This document shows, one piece after another, positions 7,647 to 15,492 of a stretch of DNA of 64,000 nt; position 1 is the stretch's first letter, and every line of letters starts with the position of its first letter. A program made the position numbers and the translations under genes. Under the pieces are notes generated by a model. The model saw nothing but the letters and a program-made list of their open reading frames with translations, did not search any database and was not told the DNA's origin. Location: positions 1 to 64,000 of the forward strand of contig NZ_JAERRG010000022.1 of assembly GCF_016741935.1 (NCBI RefSeq), given 5' to 3'. This DNA comes from Streptomyces endocoffeicus. GTDB taxonomy: Bacteria; Actinomycetota; Actinomycetes; Streptomycetales; Streptomycetaceae.

Positions 7647-8948
7647 GTGACCGAGCGAACCATCTACCTCGACCCCGACCCACGCGACTGGCGCTCCCGG
7701 AAGATCCGCGTCCGCGCCTCTCGCTGGTACGCCACGGTCGGCCTCGACCGCGATGGGTATGTCGACGCCGCGGCCTCGCTGGGACACACCCCCGAGTTGC
7801 CCGCCGCCTACACAGAAGCCGTCGACAGGGCGCGTGACGCGTCTATCGACCGCATCTGGTACGACGGCTACCCGGGCAGTTTCTCGTATAGGAACGGCCC
7901 GCGTTGGGTCGACCTGTTCGTCCAGTTCCCACATGTCGAGGCCGCGGTCGACGCTATGCGCTTAGCAGAGCTCGACCGCGACTACAGCAGGCTTCATGCG
8001 CTCGCCGACCGGCTGACGCTCCCCGTCGATGGCTGGCTTGCTCCCGGCGAGCGGGAGTTGGTCCGCGGCGTTGACTTCGACTCGCAGTCCGGCACCTTCC
8101 TGAGGTTCCTGCGCGGCAAGGCCAAAGGGCGCGGAGTACGCCTCAACGGCCGGGCGACCGCCGGGAGTGTGTGGGTTCGCCCGACGCTGTCGCTCGTCGA
8201 GAAGCAGCGACGGGAGATGTTTCCCGAGCAACACCCTGGGTGGGAGGACCGCTGGACCGGGTACACCGAGTCGGACGATGCGCCCATCCGTCCCTGGGTG
8301 GGCGGCCGAGGCCAAGATCTCAGTTACGGCGCAACCCCCGTTCAGTTCCGCGCTGTAGAGACGCCAGGGAGCGGCGATTGCCCTTGTGGCACAAATCTGC
8401 GGGAGCCTTTGGACAGTGGTAAGGAACACACCGCTCACCACGCGGCATGGGCGTTCGGCATTCGGGCACCCAAGAACCTGGATTGGTGGGGTGAACTGGC
8501 CGTCGTCACGACGCAGTCACCGATCGCATGGCGGAAGCTGGCCTACCAGGTAGCGCGCATGCCCCAGAAGGAGAACCACTACGACTTCCGCTCATGGTCC
8601 CACCTTGGCGAGCCTGAGGTGACCCCGGACAACCTACGGGCGTACCTCTTGAAGGCGAACGGGTACGTCATCGGCTACCTCGCCGCCCATGACGCCAGCG
8701 AGCACCGCAGCTGGGATCTGATCGACGCGTCACGGTACGGCGACCAGGACGACACCCTGCGCCCGCGCATCATCCTGATCTGGGTGGCGGACTCCTACCG
8801 CCGCCAGGGCGTCGGTGCCACGCTCGTACAGGCACTCGCCAACGACTTCGGGTGCCAGGTCGCCGATGTGTCCTGGTCGAGCCCGATCAGTGACGCGGGC
8901 CGACGCCTCGCACGCCAGGTCTCACCCGAGGGCATCTGGGTCAGCTGA
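7647..8948 (+). CDS. ESCO-like acetyltransferase with a C2H2-type zinc finger
   Basis: 433 aa. GTG at 7647 has GGAG 8 bases upstream; the frame is open further but lacks a better start. The N-terminal 240 residues are unassigned. A zinc-finger-like segment (CPCGTNL...HTAHHAAW, about 245-268) is followed by a GNAT fold with the acetyl-CoA loop RRQGVGATLV (about 385-394) and a C-terminal WSSPISDAGRRLA block. The order CxC...HxxHH, then IWV...RR.G..L, then FS/WS-x-P-T/I-xx-G resembles eukaryotic cohesin acetyltransferases Eco1/ESCO, whose two Pfam domains also have bacterial members. The target is unknown. It is cargo of the element, on the same strand as the STAND pair. Confidence 0.72.
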   Translation: MTERTIYLDPDPRDWRSRKIRVRASRWYATVGLDRDGYVDAAASLGHTPELPAAYTEAVDRARDASIDRIWYDGYPGSFSYRNGPRWVDLFVQFPHVEAAVDAMRLAELDRDYSRLHALADRLTLPVDGWLAPGERELVRGVDFDSQSGTFLRFLRGKAKGRGVRLNGRATAGSVWVRPTLSLVEKQRREMFPEQHPGWEDRWTGYTESDDAPIRPWVGGRGQDLSYGATPVQFRAVETPGSGDCPCGTNLREPLDSGKEHTAHHAAWAFGIRAPKNLDWWGELAVVTTQSPIAWRKLAYQVARMPQKENHYDFRSWSHLGEPEVTPDNLRAYLLKANGYVIGYLAAHDASEHRSWDLIDASRYGDQDDTLRPRIILIWVADSYRRQGVGATLVQALANDFGCQVADVSWSSPISDAGRRLARQVSPEGIWVS

Positions 8949-9202
8949 CCCATCCCGGCAGGCTTCCGTGTCGCCGATCAGCGTGCGGTATTGAAGAGAG
9001 GCGCTGTCCGCCGAAGGGCTTCTGCCCCTCGTGGGCCGCGCCGGCCCCTGATACCCGAAGCGAACGGACGGCACATCAACCCCGACGGATGCCTATTCCT
9101 CGATCGTCATCAGCTGTCCCTCCGGCGAGGTCAGGCGGGGATTGTGTGCGGCACGCCGGGTGGCGAGCGCACGCCGCGCCGCACAGCGCGCCTCCCGCCG
9201 GA

Positions 9203-9535
9203 TCAGGTAGTCGGTCGCCACGCCAGGCGGTCGAGGTAGTACAGCCAGCGGGCGACGCGTACGCTGATCAGCGACCAGATCGCGAGCTCGGGCGCGGAGA
9301 CGAGCCGTCCTTCCGCCTCGGCCACAGTGCACGCGAAGCCGGGCGGGTGTTCCAGGAGACGCCGATGGGAGACCTCCCGGCCGACCGCGCCGGTGTGCGC
9401 GGCGGCCAGGCGGTGATTCCACTCCTCCCAGTCCGTGGGGAACTGGTGGACGAGGATCCGTACATTGATGTCGGAGGGCCTGCAAAACCATGTCGAATGG
9501 TGCTGGCTCGTGTCACAGAATCCCGTCGCCCCAGG
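9203..9535 (-). pseudogene. 5'-truncated gene remnant downstream of the cytidylyltransferase
   Basis: About 110 codons are open from the stop of the cytidylyltransferase gene to a TGA at 9203, in the same frame. The content looks coding (FCRPSDINVRILVHQFPTDW, then VARWLYYLDRLAW near the end), but there is no usable start before an internal GTG about 40 codons from the end. I do not recognise the family. It is probably the tail of a lost gene at a deletion junction. The 254 bases between it and the ESCO-like gene hold nothing I can support. Confidence 0.45.
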
Positions 9536-10465
9536 TCAGGGGGTGCACCCAAGACCCAACATGCCAGCCAGTCCACCCTGTGCCGCCCCATCCGCTCGCG
9601 CATAGCTCACAAAGGCGCGAGATCGGTCGCGGGTCTCGGATGAGGATCTGATCTCGTCACACGGTGCAGAACGCCCAGCGGTACCACGCGTGTCGACAGC
9701 TCCGCCGTACTGATCGAGGAGGCGCTCGGCCCGCGCCAGATCCTCCGGGGTGTCTACCGCTACACCGTCGTCCAGGACCGGAACCATGTGTACGGCGTGG
9801 CCATGCTCGACGAAGCGCAGCATCTCCACTCCCTCGGCGCGCTCCAGGGGCCCCTGCTGGAGTTGTAGGAAGTGCTGGAGAGCTAGGCCGGTGAAGCCGT
9901 AAAGACCCAGTTGGCGCAGGTACTTCGGGCGGTCGCCTTTGGGGTAGGGGATGGGCTGGCGCGAGAACATCAGAGCCTTGCTTTGGGCCGAGACAACGAC
10001 CTTGACGACGTTGTGGTCGAGGACGGCGCCCGGGTCGTGCAGCTCGGCATATGCGTTCACCGCGAGCGTGCCCGGCGGCTTGTAGTCCAGGGCCTCGGAG
10101 ATGTCGTCGATGGCGGTCGGCGAGATGAACGGCTCGTCGCCCTGGACGTTGATGTACGCCTCGGCCGGCAGGCGCTCGGCGACCTCCGCGACGCGATCGG
10201 TGCCGGTGAGGTGCTCTCCGGTACGGATGCACTCGATGCCCAGTTGACGGCACGCCGCTTCGATGCGTTCGTCGTCGGTCGCCACGACAGCTCCCTCGAG
10301 ACGTTTGGCCTCCAGGCAACGCTGGTGGACATGCCAGAGCAGCGGCTTGTCGCCGAGGACGGCCAGTGGTTTGCCGGGGAAGCGCGAAGCACCCCAGCGG
10401 CAGGGTATGACGGCGATGTGTCGGCGCGGTTTGGCACCGGTCGGCTGGGCTGTGGTGACGGCCAC
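9536..10465 (-). CDS. CMP-Kdo synthetase-like cytidylyltransferase
   Basis: 309 aa from GTG at 10465, 5 bases after AGGAGG. KdsB-family signature: IPCRWGASRFPGKPLAVLGD (about 18-37), NVQGDEPFI (about 109-117) and DTPEDLARAERLL near 250. KdsB couples a 3-deoxy-ulosonic acid to CMP from CTP. Kdo itself belongs to Gram-negative lipopolysaccharide, so in a Streptomyces cluster this predicts a CMP-activated 2-keto sugar acid used by a glycosyltransferase. The protein has about 55 residues beyond the usual KdsB end, reading into the debris region, so its 3' end may be rearranged. Last gene of the 14-gene operon. Confidence 0.85.
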   Translation of the reverse strand: MAVTTAQPTGAKPRRHIAVIPCRWGASRFPGKPLAVLGDKPLLWHVHQRCLEAKRLEGAVVATDDERIEAACRQLGIECIRTGEHLTGTDRVAEVAERLPAEAYINVQGDEPFISPTAIDDISEALDYKPPGTLAVNAYAELHDPGAVLDHNVVKVVVSAQSKALMFSRQPIPYPKGDRPKYLRQLGLYGFTGLALQHFLQLQQGPLERAEGVEMLRFVEHGHAVHMVPVLDDGVAVDTPEDLARAERLLDQYGGAVDTRGTAGRSAPCDEIRSSSETRDRSRAFVSYARADGAAQGGLAGMLGLGCTP

Positions 10466-10500
10466 GGCGTCCTCCTGGTGGTCGGGTCGGAGTGGGTACT

Positions 10501-11061
10501 TCAGGTGAGCAGGGCGAGCTTGGCGCGGACGGTGGGTGAAGCGGCACTCGGGAACGGCCGCCATTCGTAGCCGTCGACCTCCTCTTCTTGGAGCGTCACC
10601 GCGTACTCTGCGCCGAGGTGGAAGGCCCAGCGGAAGTCCACGTGGTGGTGGGTCGGCTCGTCCTTCGAGGGGTTCGCGTCGATGGTGTGCACGTCGATGT
10701 CGAGGGGAACGTCCTCGTAGCCGGAGAGGGGGACGACGGCGCTGGGCGGGATGCCGGCCTCCTCGTGCAGTTCGCGCAGGGCGGCGTCGCGCAGGTGCCG
10801 GTCAGCCGGTTCGTTGTGCCCGCCGGGCGCCAGCAGTTTCCCGGACGCTTTGTGCACGATGTGCAGTACGCGCCGGTCGCCGTCGATGAGGATGGCGCTG
10901 CAGGTCACGTGGGCGGGGTACGTCTTGCGGCTCGTGGGGGCGTCCGTGCCGGCGAGCGCGGCGAACAGCAGGGTGAGAGAATCGCGTTCGTCCGGGTGGC
11001 GGGCGAGGTACGCCTCGGTGACAGAGCGGACGTGGTCGACGGAGGGAGGCATCGGGGTCAC
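10501..11061 (-). CDS. NUDIX hydrolase
   Basis: 186 aa. The NUDIX box is GGHNEPADRHLRDAALRELHEEAG (shown in parts: GGHNEPAD, then REL-HEEAG), with the RExxEE core intact. GTG at 11061 overlaps the upstream TGA (GTGA). Such enzymes cleave nucleoside diphosphates linked to another moiety. In this operon it could trim an NDP or CDP-linked intermediate or clean a damaged nucleotide, which is inference. Confidence 0.88.
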   Translation of the reverse strand: MTPMPPSVDHVRSVTEAYLARHPDERDSLTLLFAALAGTDAPTSRKTYPAHVTCSAILIDGDRRVLHIVHKASGKLLAPGGHNEPADRHLRDAALRELHEEAGIPPSAVVPLSGYEDVPLDIDVHTIDANPSKDEPTHHHVDFRWAFHLGAEYAVTLQEEEVDGYEWRPFPSAASPTVRAKLALLT

Positions 11062-12179
11062 CTTTCGAAGTGGCGGAGCCAGGTTCTGGCGATGGTGTCG
11101 CGGTCGGCCGCCGGCATCTCGTGCAGTCCGGGCTGGAAGCGGTCGTGGCTGAGTGCGGCGGTGGCGGCGCGTATCTCGGCCTGCACGAGGTGGATGTAGG
11201 TGCCGACGGCGGCGCCGTGCACGAAGTTGACGGCACCCCCGTCGGCGAGAACGTAGAAGTAGTGGCCGGTGACCTCGTATCGGGTCAACTGGGGTCCGAC
11301 GGGCTGGCGTTCGTAGAGGTCGTCAAGGCTGCTGAGTTCGAGCTCGTCCTCGGAGGAGGTCACCGATCCGAGGTACGCGCCGTTGCGCAGGGCGGCGAAA
11401 TCCTCGTGCCGGAGGGCAAGATTGCCGGTGGCGCACAGGACGAGTTCCGCGTCGTGGACGGCCTCGGTGGTGGACGCGCTGGTGCGGAAGCCGAGGGCGT
11501 GCGCCTGCACCCGCTTGACCGCGTCGTGGTCGTACACGGTGACGCGCAGGTCCTGGGCGCGCAGGGTCTGGGCGATGGCGCGCCCGATCTTTCCGAAGCC
11601 GATGACGCAGGCGCTGCGGCTCGTGAGGATGTCCCCGCGGGCGCGGACGAGGGCGTCGGTGGAGAACACGATGGACCGGCCGACGAGGTGGTCCTCGCAG
11701 TCCTTGAGCGGGGAGCGGGCCACGGACACGACCGGGCACGGCAGGGACCCGAGGGCCGCGTACCGCTGGTGTCCGTTCTCGGTGTCTTCGACGACCCCGA
11801 GGACGCGGCCGGAGAACTTGTTCACGAGGGTGTCGAGGCTGGCCGCGAAGTACCCGCCGATGTCGACCAGGACGACGTCCTGGCCGCCGGCCGTGTCCTC
11901 CAGGTAGTGCAGGGCCTGGGTCTCGTCGGTGAAACGCTCCCGGGTCAGGTCGTGGACCGGCAGGCTGCGGCGGACGGTGTCGAGGGTCGGCTGGTGGATC
12001 GACCGGGGCTTGGGGAGGACGGCGCCGATCGTGGACACCGCGGTCATGGCGCGCAAGAACGCAGGTCGTTCCGGGAGCAGGTGCGTGATGACCAGCGTCG
12101 TGATCGCCTGGCTGGCGGGGAACTGCGCGGTGATCCTCCGGAAGAAGGCGTCCAGCCGCGCTCGCTCGGGGGTTTCCAT
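11058..12179 (-). CDS. S-adenosylhomocysteine hydrolase-like NAD-binding protein
   Basis: 373 aa, shorter than true SAH hydrolases (about 430-490). ATG at 12179 follows GAGAGGAG. The Rossmann segment ACVIGFGKIGRAIAQTLRAQ (about 205-225) matches the SahH NAD site, and the C-terminal block VNFVHGAAVGTYIHLVQAE is also SahH-like. The N-terminal substrate region is divergent. It may recycle SAH from the operon's methyltransferase or carry out SahH-type 3'-oxidation/elimination on a different nucleoside. Confidence 0.75.
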   Translation of the reverse strand: METPERARLDAFFRRITAQFPASQAITTLVITHLLPERPAFLRAMTAVSTIGAVLPKPRSIHQPTLDTVRRSLPVHDLTRERFTDETQALHYLEDTAGGQDVVLVDIGGYFAASLDTLVNKFSGRVLGVVEDTENGHQRYAALGSLPCPVVSVARSPLKDCEDHLVGRSIVFSTDALVRARGDILTSRSACVIGFGKIGRAIAQTLRAQDLRVTVYDHDAVKRVQAHALGFRTSASTTEAVHDAELVLCATGNLALRHEDFAALRNGAYLGSVTSSEDELELSSLDDLYERQPVGPQLTRYEVTGHYFYVLADGGAVNFVHGAAVGTYIHLVQAEIRAATAALSHDRFQPGLHEMPAADRDTIARTWLRHFER

Positions 12180-12210
12180 GAGCACTCCTCTCGGATTCCG
12201 AGGCGTAGGG

Positions 12211-13209
12211 CTACGCGGCCCGGCTGTAGTCCGGTACCGGCGCGGCCAGGGCCTGCATGTGGGCGCGCAGTCCGCTGTGGAGGTCGACGCGCGGCTGCCA
12301 GCCGAGGACTTCTCCGGCGCGGCCGGGATCGGCACGGGTCAGGAGGACGTCCCCGTTGCGCACGTGGTCCTGCTGGAGCTGGATCTCGCGGCCGGTGAGG
12401 CTGTTGGCGATGTTGATCACGTCCAGCAGCGATGCGTTCGATCCGCCGCCGACGTTGATGGCGCCGTGCGCGGTCGGAACGACGGCGGCGGCGATCGTGG
12501 CGGCGACCACGTCGTCGATGTAGGTGAAGTCGCGGCGCTGATGGCCGTCTCCGTACAGACGCAGGGGCTGTCCGGTCAGGGCGGCGTACAGGGCGCGGTG
12601 GGTGAACATGTCAGCGCGCTGCCGGGGGCCGTAGACGGTGAAGTACCGCAAGGCGACGACGCTGGGGCCGACGGGGCGCTCGGCGTAGGCGAGGCAGAGC
12701 TGCTCCTCGGCCAGCTTGGTCACGGCGTACGGGGAGGCAGGATTGGGACGGTCGGTCTCGAGGCTCGCGTCGCCGTCGGTCGGACCGTAGACGCTGGAGG
12801 AGGAGGCGACTACCAGTCGGGGGACGCCGATCCGGGTGGAGGCTTCGAGGACGCGGTGGGTGGCCAGCACGTTGGACGCGAGGTAGTCGCCGAACTGCGG
12901 TCCCCAGGAGGGCCGTACACCGGGGATGCCGGCGAGGTGGAAGACCGCGTCGGCGTCGATCAGGAGCGGGTCGATCGCGCAGTGGAGGAGGTCGGCCGTG
13001 ACGTGGTGGTATCCCGGGCGTCCTCGCAGCGCTGCGAGGTTGGCGGCGGCCGTCGGGTCGGTGGACGGGTCTCGGCGGTCCACGCCGATCACGGTGGTGC
13101 CGGCCTGGACGAGGGCGTGGGCGAGGTGTGAGCCGATGAATCCGGCGGAGCCGGTCACCAACGCCCGTCGGGGGGCAGCGTTGGTCGGGGGCTGCTCGTG
13201 CTGTGGCAC
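12211..13209 (-). CDS. NAD-dependent sugar epimerase/dehydratase
   Basis: 332 aa, extended SDR family. GTG at 13209 with GGAG 6 bases upstream. Rossmann motif TGSAGFIGSHLAHAL (about 15-29). The catalytic Ser/Tyr-x3-Lys is visible as SSSSVYGPT and SPYAVTKLAEE. A middle segment (VVALRYFTVYGPRQR) is typical of GalE/nucleotide-sugar enzymes. It probably acts on the nucleotide-linked sugar of this pathway. The gaps to its neighbours are short (35 and 31 bases). Confidence 0.87.
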   Translation of the reverse strand: MPQHEQPPTNAAPRRALVTGSAGFIGSHLAHALVQAGTTVIGVDRRDPSTDPTAAANLAALRGRPGYHHVTADLLHCAIDPLLIDADAVFHLAGIPGVRPSWGPQFGDYLASNVLATHRVLEASTRIGVPRLVVASSSSVYGPTDGDASLETDRPNPASPYAVTKLAEEQLCLAYAERPVGPSVVALRYFTVYGPRQRADMFTHRALYAALTGQPLRLYGDGHQRRDFTYIDDVVAATIAAAVVPTAHGAINVGGGSNASLLDVINIANSLTGREIQLQQDHVRNGDVLLTRADPGRAGEVLGWQPRVDLHSGLRAHMQALAAPVPDYSRAA

Positions 13210-13244
13210 CGGGATCTCCAGAGAGGTGTCGTCGAAGGGGTAAG

Positions 13245-14081
13245 TCAGGTGAGCCGGGACAGGACGGTTCTGCCGTGCCCGCTGAGGGCGGCGTCGTTCT
13301 CCTGGTGGCTCTTGACCAGGGCTGTGGCCGCCTCGATGGCGCCGAAGGACTCCAAGAGGCGTCGTTCGGTGTCGTTCGGCGGGCACCCGTAGCCGTCGAA
13401 GAAGGCGGTGCGGAGGTGGGGTGCGGCCTGCCAGCGTCGGAATTCGAGCCGGGCGAAGTCACGGACCCGGGCGTCGCGTCGCATGTGCTCGAAGTCGCAG
13501 ATGCCGAAGGTGTCGCCGAGTAGCCAGTTGCGCGGCTGATAGTCGAGATGGCAGATCGCGCTGTCCATGTGGCTGGCGCCCAGGATCACCGCGTGGTGCT
13601 TCAGCAGGTTCTCCTCGGCCGCGTCGAGCAGGTCGGCGTGGACGGCCCGGTCGATCCACCGCTGGAACCGCTCGGCGAGTGCGGCGCCGACGGCACCGCC
13701 TTGGGGCATGGCGGTGGCTCGGTGCAGCCTGCCGAGCACGTACCCGGCCTCGTAGTGGGCCAGTTCCTCCTCGGGTGAGCCCGGAGCGACGGTGTCCGCG
13801 CGGTCGCCTGTGAGCGCGGTGAGCAGCAGGGTGCGGGTGGCGTCGTCCCAGCCGACCAACTCCGGCGCGTGACCAGTCAGATGGATGCCCCACGCCCCGT
13901 AGGCGTGGAGTTCTCCGGCGTACCGGTCTCGCTCCGCGTGCTGTTTCGCGATGAAGCGACGCCCGTCGCCGGCGACCAGGCGTACGACGCGGGGCGGGAG
14001 CGCGGGGTCCGCTGCGATCTCGACTGCGCCGAGGAGGCGGTGCGCCAGTCGTATGCGGGGGTCGTCCGAGGTCGCGATCAC
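13245..14081 (-). CDS. APH-fold phosphotransferase (second copy)
   Basis: 278 aa. The kinase catalytic loop CHLDYQPRNWLL (about 176-187) and the metal-binding ICDFEHM (about 192-198) match the aminoglycoside phosphotransferase/choline kinase fold. GTG at 14081 overlaps the previous stop (GTGA). In a biosynthetic operon it could phosphorylate a sugar or nucleoside intermediate, or protect the producer by modifying the product. Confidence 0.82.
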   Translation of the reverse strand: MIATSDDPRIRLAHRLLGAVEIAADPALPPRVVRLVAGDGRRFIAKQHAERDRYAGELHAYGAWGIHLTGHAPELVGWDDATRTLLLTALTGDRADTVAPGSPEEELAHYEAGYVLGRLHRATAMPQGGAVGAALAERFQRWIDRAVHADLLDAAEENLLKHHAVILGASHMDSAICHLDYQPRNWLLGDTFGICDFEHMRRDARVRDFARLEFRRWQAAPHLRTAFFDGYGCPPNDTERRLLESFGAIEAATALVKSHQENDAALSGHGRTVLSRLT

Positions 14082-14734
14082 GGGGTCGGCTCCGGCGTGA
14101 GGAGACTGAGGTGCTCGGTGTCGTTATGCCGGTCGAGCATCCAGCGGGTCTGGCCCAGGCGGTTGCGGTGGTGCTGCCAGCGGGTGATGGAGGCGTGGTT
14201 GTGGGTGAATCCGGCCGGCGAGCCGATCGGGATGCCGAGCAGCAGGGTGTGTGCGGTGATCACCGTCTCCCCATGGGCCGCGAAGACGACGCGCTTGCCG
14301 TGGTTCTCCTCGATAAGCTGGCTCAGGTTCCTGCTGGCGCGCTGCAAGAACCCGTTCCAGGTGTCAGAGCCGTCGGCCCAGGGCGTGTCGGGGTGCGCGT
14401 GCGGCCCGCCGTCGACGGCCGTCTTCACCGCGTCCCAGGGCTGGCCGTCAGCGTCGCCGTGGACCGGGCCGTCGAGTCGGTCGTCGTGGTGCACGGGGAT
14501 CTGGAGCGTCTGGGCGATGATCTCGCAGGTCTGGACGAGGCGGATCCGCGGGCCGGTGTAGATCACGTCGAAGGGCTTCTTCAGGTGCTCGGTGGCCAGG
14601 CGGCGTGCGGCCTGTTCGGCTTGGGCGTACCCGAGGTTGGTCAGGCCGGTGCAGGTGCGCGGGCCCCCGACGAGGCCGTCGGCGTTGCACTGGGCCTGGC
14701 CGTGCCGGACGAAGACGAGTTCGGTGGTGATCAT
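14078..14734 (-). CDS. Histidine phosphatase (phosphoglycerate-mutase fold)
   Basis: 218 aa. N-terminal VRHGQAQCN holds the catalytic RHG, and AAHGETVITAH near residue 160 holds the second histidine. ATG at 14734 overlaps the upstream TGA. Members remove phosphate from sugar phosphates, nucleotides or secondary-metabolite phosphates. It could dephosphorylate the final or an intermediate compound here. Confidence 0.86.
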   Translation of the reverse strand: MITTELVFVRHGQAQCNADGLVGGPRTCTGLTNLGYAQAEQAARRLATEHLKKPFDVIYTGPRIRLVQTCEIIAQTLQIPVHHDDRLDGPVHGDADGQPWDAVKTAVDGGPHAHPDTPWADGSDTWNGFLQRASRNLSQLIEENHGKRVVFAAHGETVITAHTLLLGIPIGSPAGFTHNHASITRWQHHRNRLGQTRWMLDRHNDTEHLSLLTPEPTP

Positions 14735-15492
14735 GAGGCTCCTCGGTGGCTGAAACGGAGGGGCAGGCTGCAGCGGTAGCCGTTGCGGCCGACGTACGGG
14801 GCGGTGAGCACGGCGTGCAGGCCCAGGAAGCTGTCGAGCTGGCCCCGGTCCGTCGTGCCCAGCCGGGCGTCGTGGCGTCGGGCTGCCGCGTTGTACGCGA
14901 GCAGGGCGGTGGTGACGGCTTGGTCCGTGAGCGGTCCGTAGGTCAGGTGAAGCGTCGCGATGAGCTTGGCGAGGTCGTAGCCCATCGGGGCGAGGGACAG
15001 GTCGTCGGTGTCGACGGCGACGATGTGCTGCGTGCTGGTGATGATGAAGTTCCGCGGGTTGCTGTCCTTGTAGAAGGCGCAAGGTCCCTCGGTGGTCGCT
15101 TCCAGAAGGCCGAGCATCGCGTGCAGTGCCGTCTTGTTCGGTAGGTAGCCCTGCTCGTGGCGTCGCCGTAGGGCGACCTTCCGGGGCCCGAGGTAGTCGT
15201 CGAACGCCGTGCCGTCCTGGAAGTGATGCGGGGTGTCCCGCGACGCGGAGTGCAGGTCGCTGGCCCAGGCGGCACCGTGGGCGTGGCCGAGCAGTTCCGC
15301 CACGCGCGGGAGGTCCTCGGGGCGTACGGAGCGGCCCTCGATCCGTTCGAACGTCAGGGACTGCGGTCCGGCGGTGTGGAGGGCCGGCTGCCACAGCGGC
15401 TTGGCGTGTGCGGTGAGCCACCGGTAGTGGCGCACCGCCCCCGCCGCACGCTCCGGTTTCACGTAGTGCTTGGTGAACGGGGCGGGGCTCAT
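14731..15492 (-). CDS. APH-fold phosphotransferase-like protein (first copy)
   Basis: 253 aa. The region FYKDSNPRNFIIT aligns with the APH catalytic loop HxDxxxxN but reads K-D-S-N-P-R-N, and VAVDTDDLSLAPMGYDLAKL supplies the metal-binding Asp. The catalytic Asp is kept although the usual His is Tyr/Lys. ATGA overlaps on both sides place it inside the coupled gene chain. The substrate is unknown. It differs clearly from the second APH-like protein. Confidence 0.75.
   Translation of the reverse strand: MSPAPFTKHYVKPERAAGAVRHYRWLTAHAKPLWQPALHTAGPQSLTFERIEGRSVRPEDLPRVAELLGHAHGAAWASDLHSASRDTPHHFQDGTAFDDYLGPRKVALRRRHEQGYLPNKTALHAMLGLLEATTEGPCAFYKDSNPRNFIITSTQHIVAVDTDDLSLAPMGYDLAKLIATLHLTYGPLTDQAVTTALLAYNAAARRHDARLGTTDRGQLDSFLGLHAVLTAPYVGRNGYRCSLPLRFSHRGAS

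Noticed and set aside
3791..9520. Shared GAGGGCCTGCAA at about 3795 and 9485 as a nested attachment site
   Set aside because: Only 12 bases match, flanks diverge, and no second integrase or tRNA fragment is near 9485.
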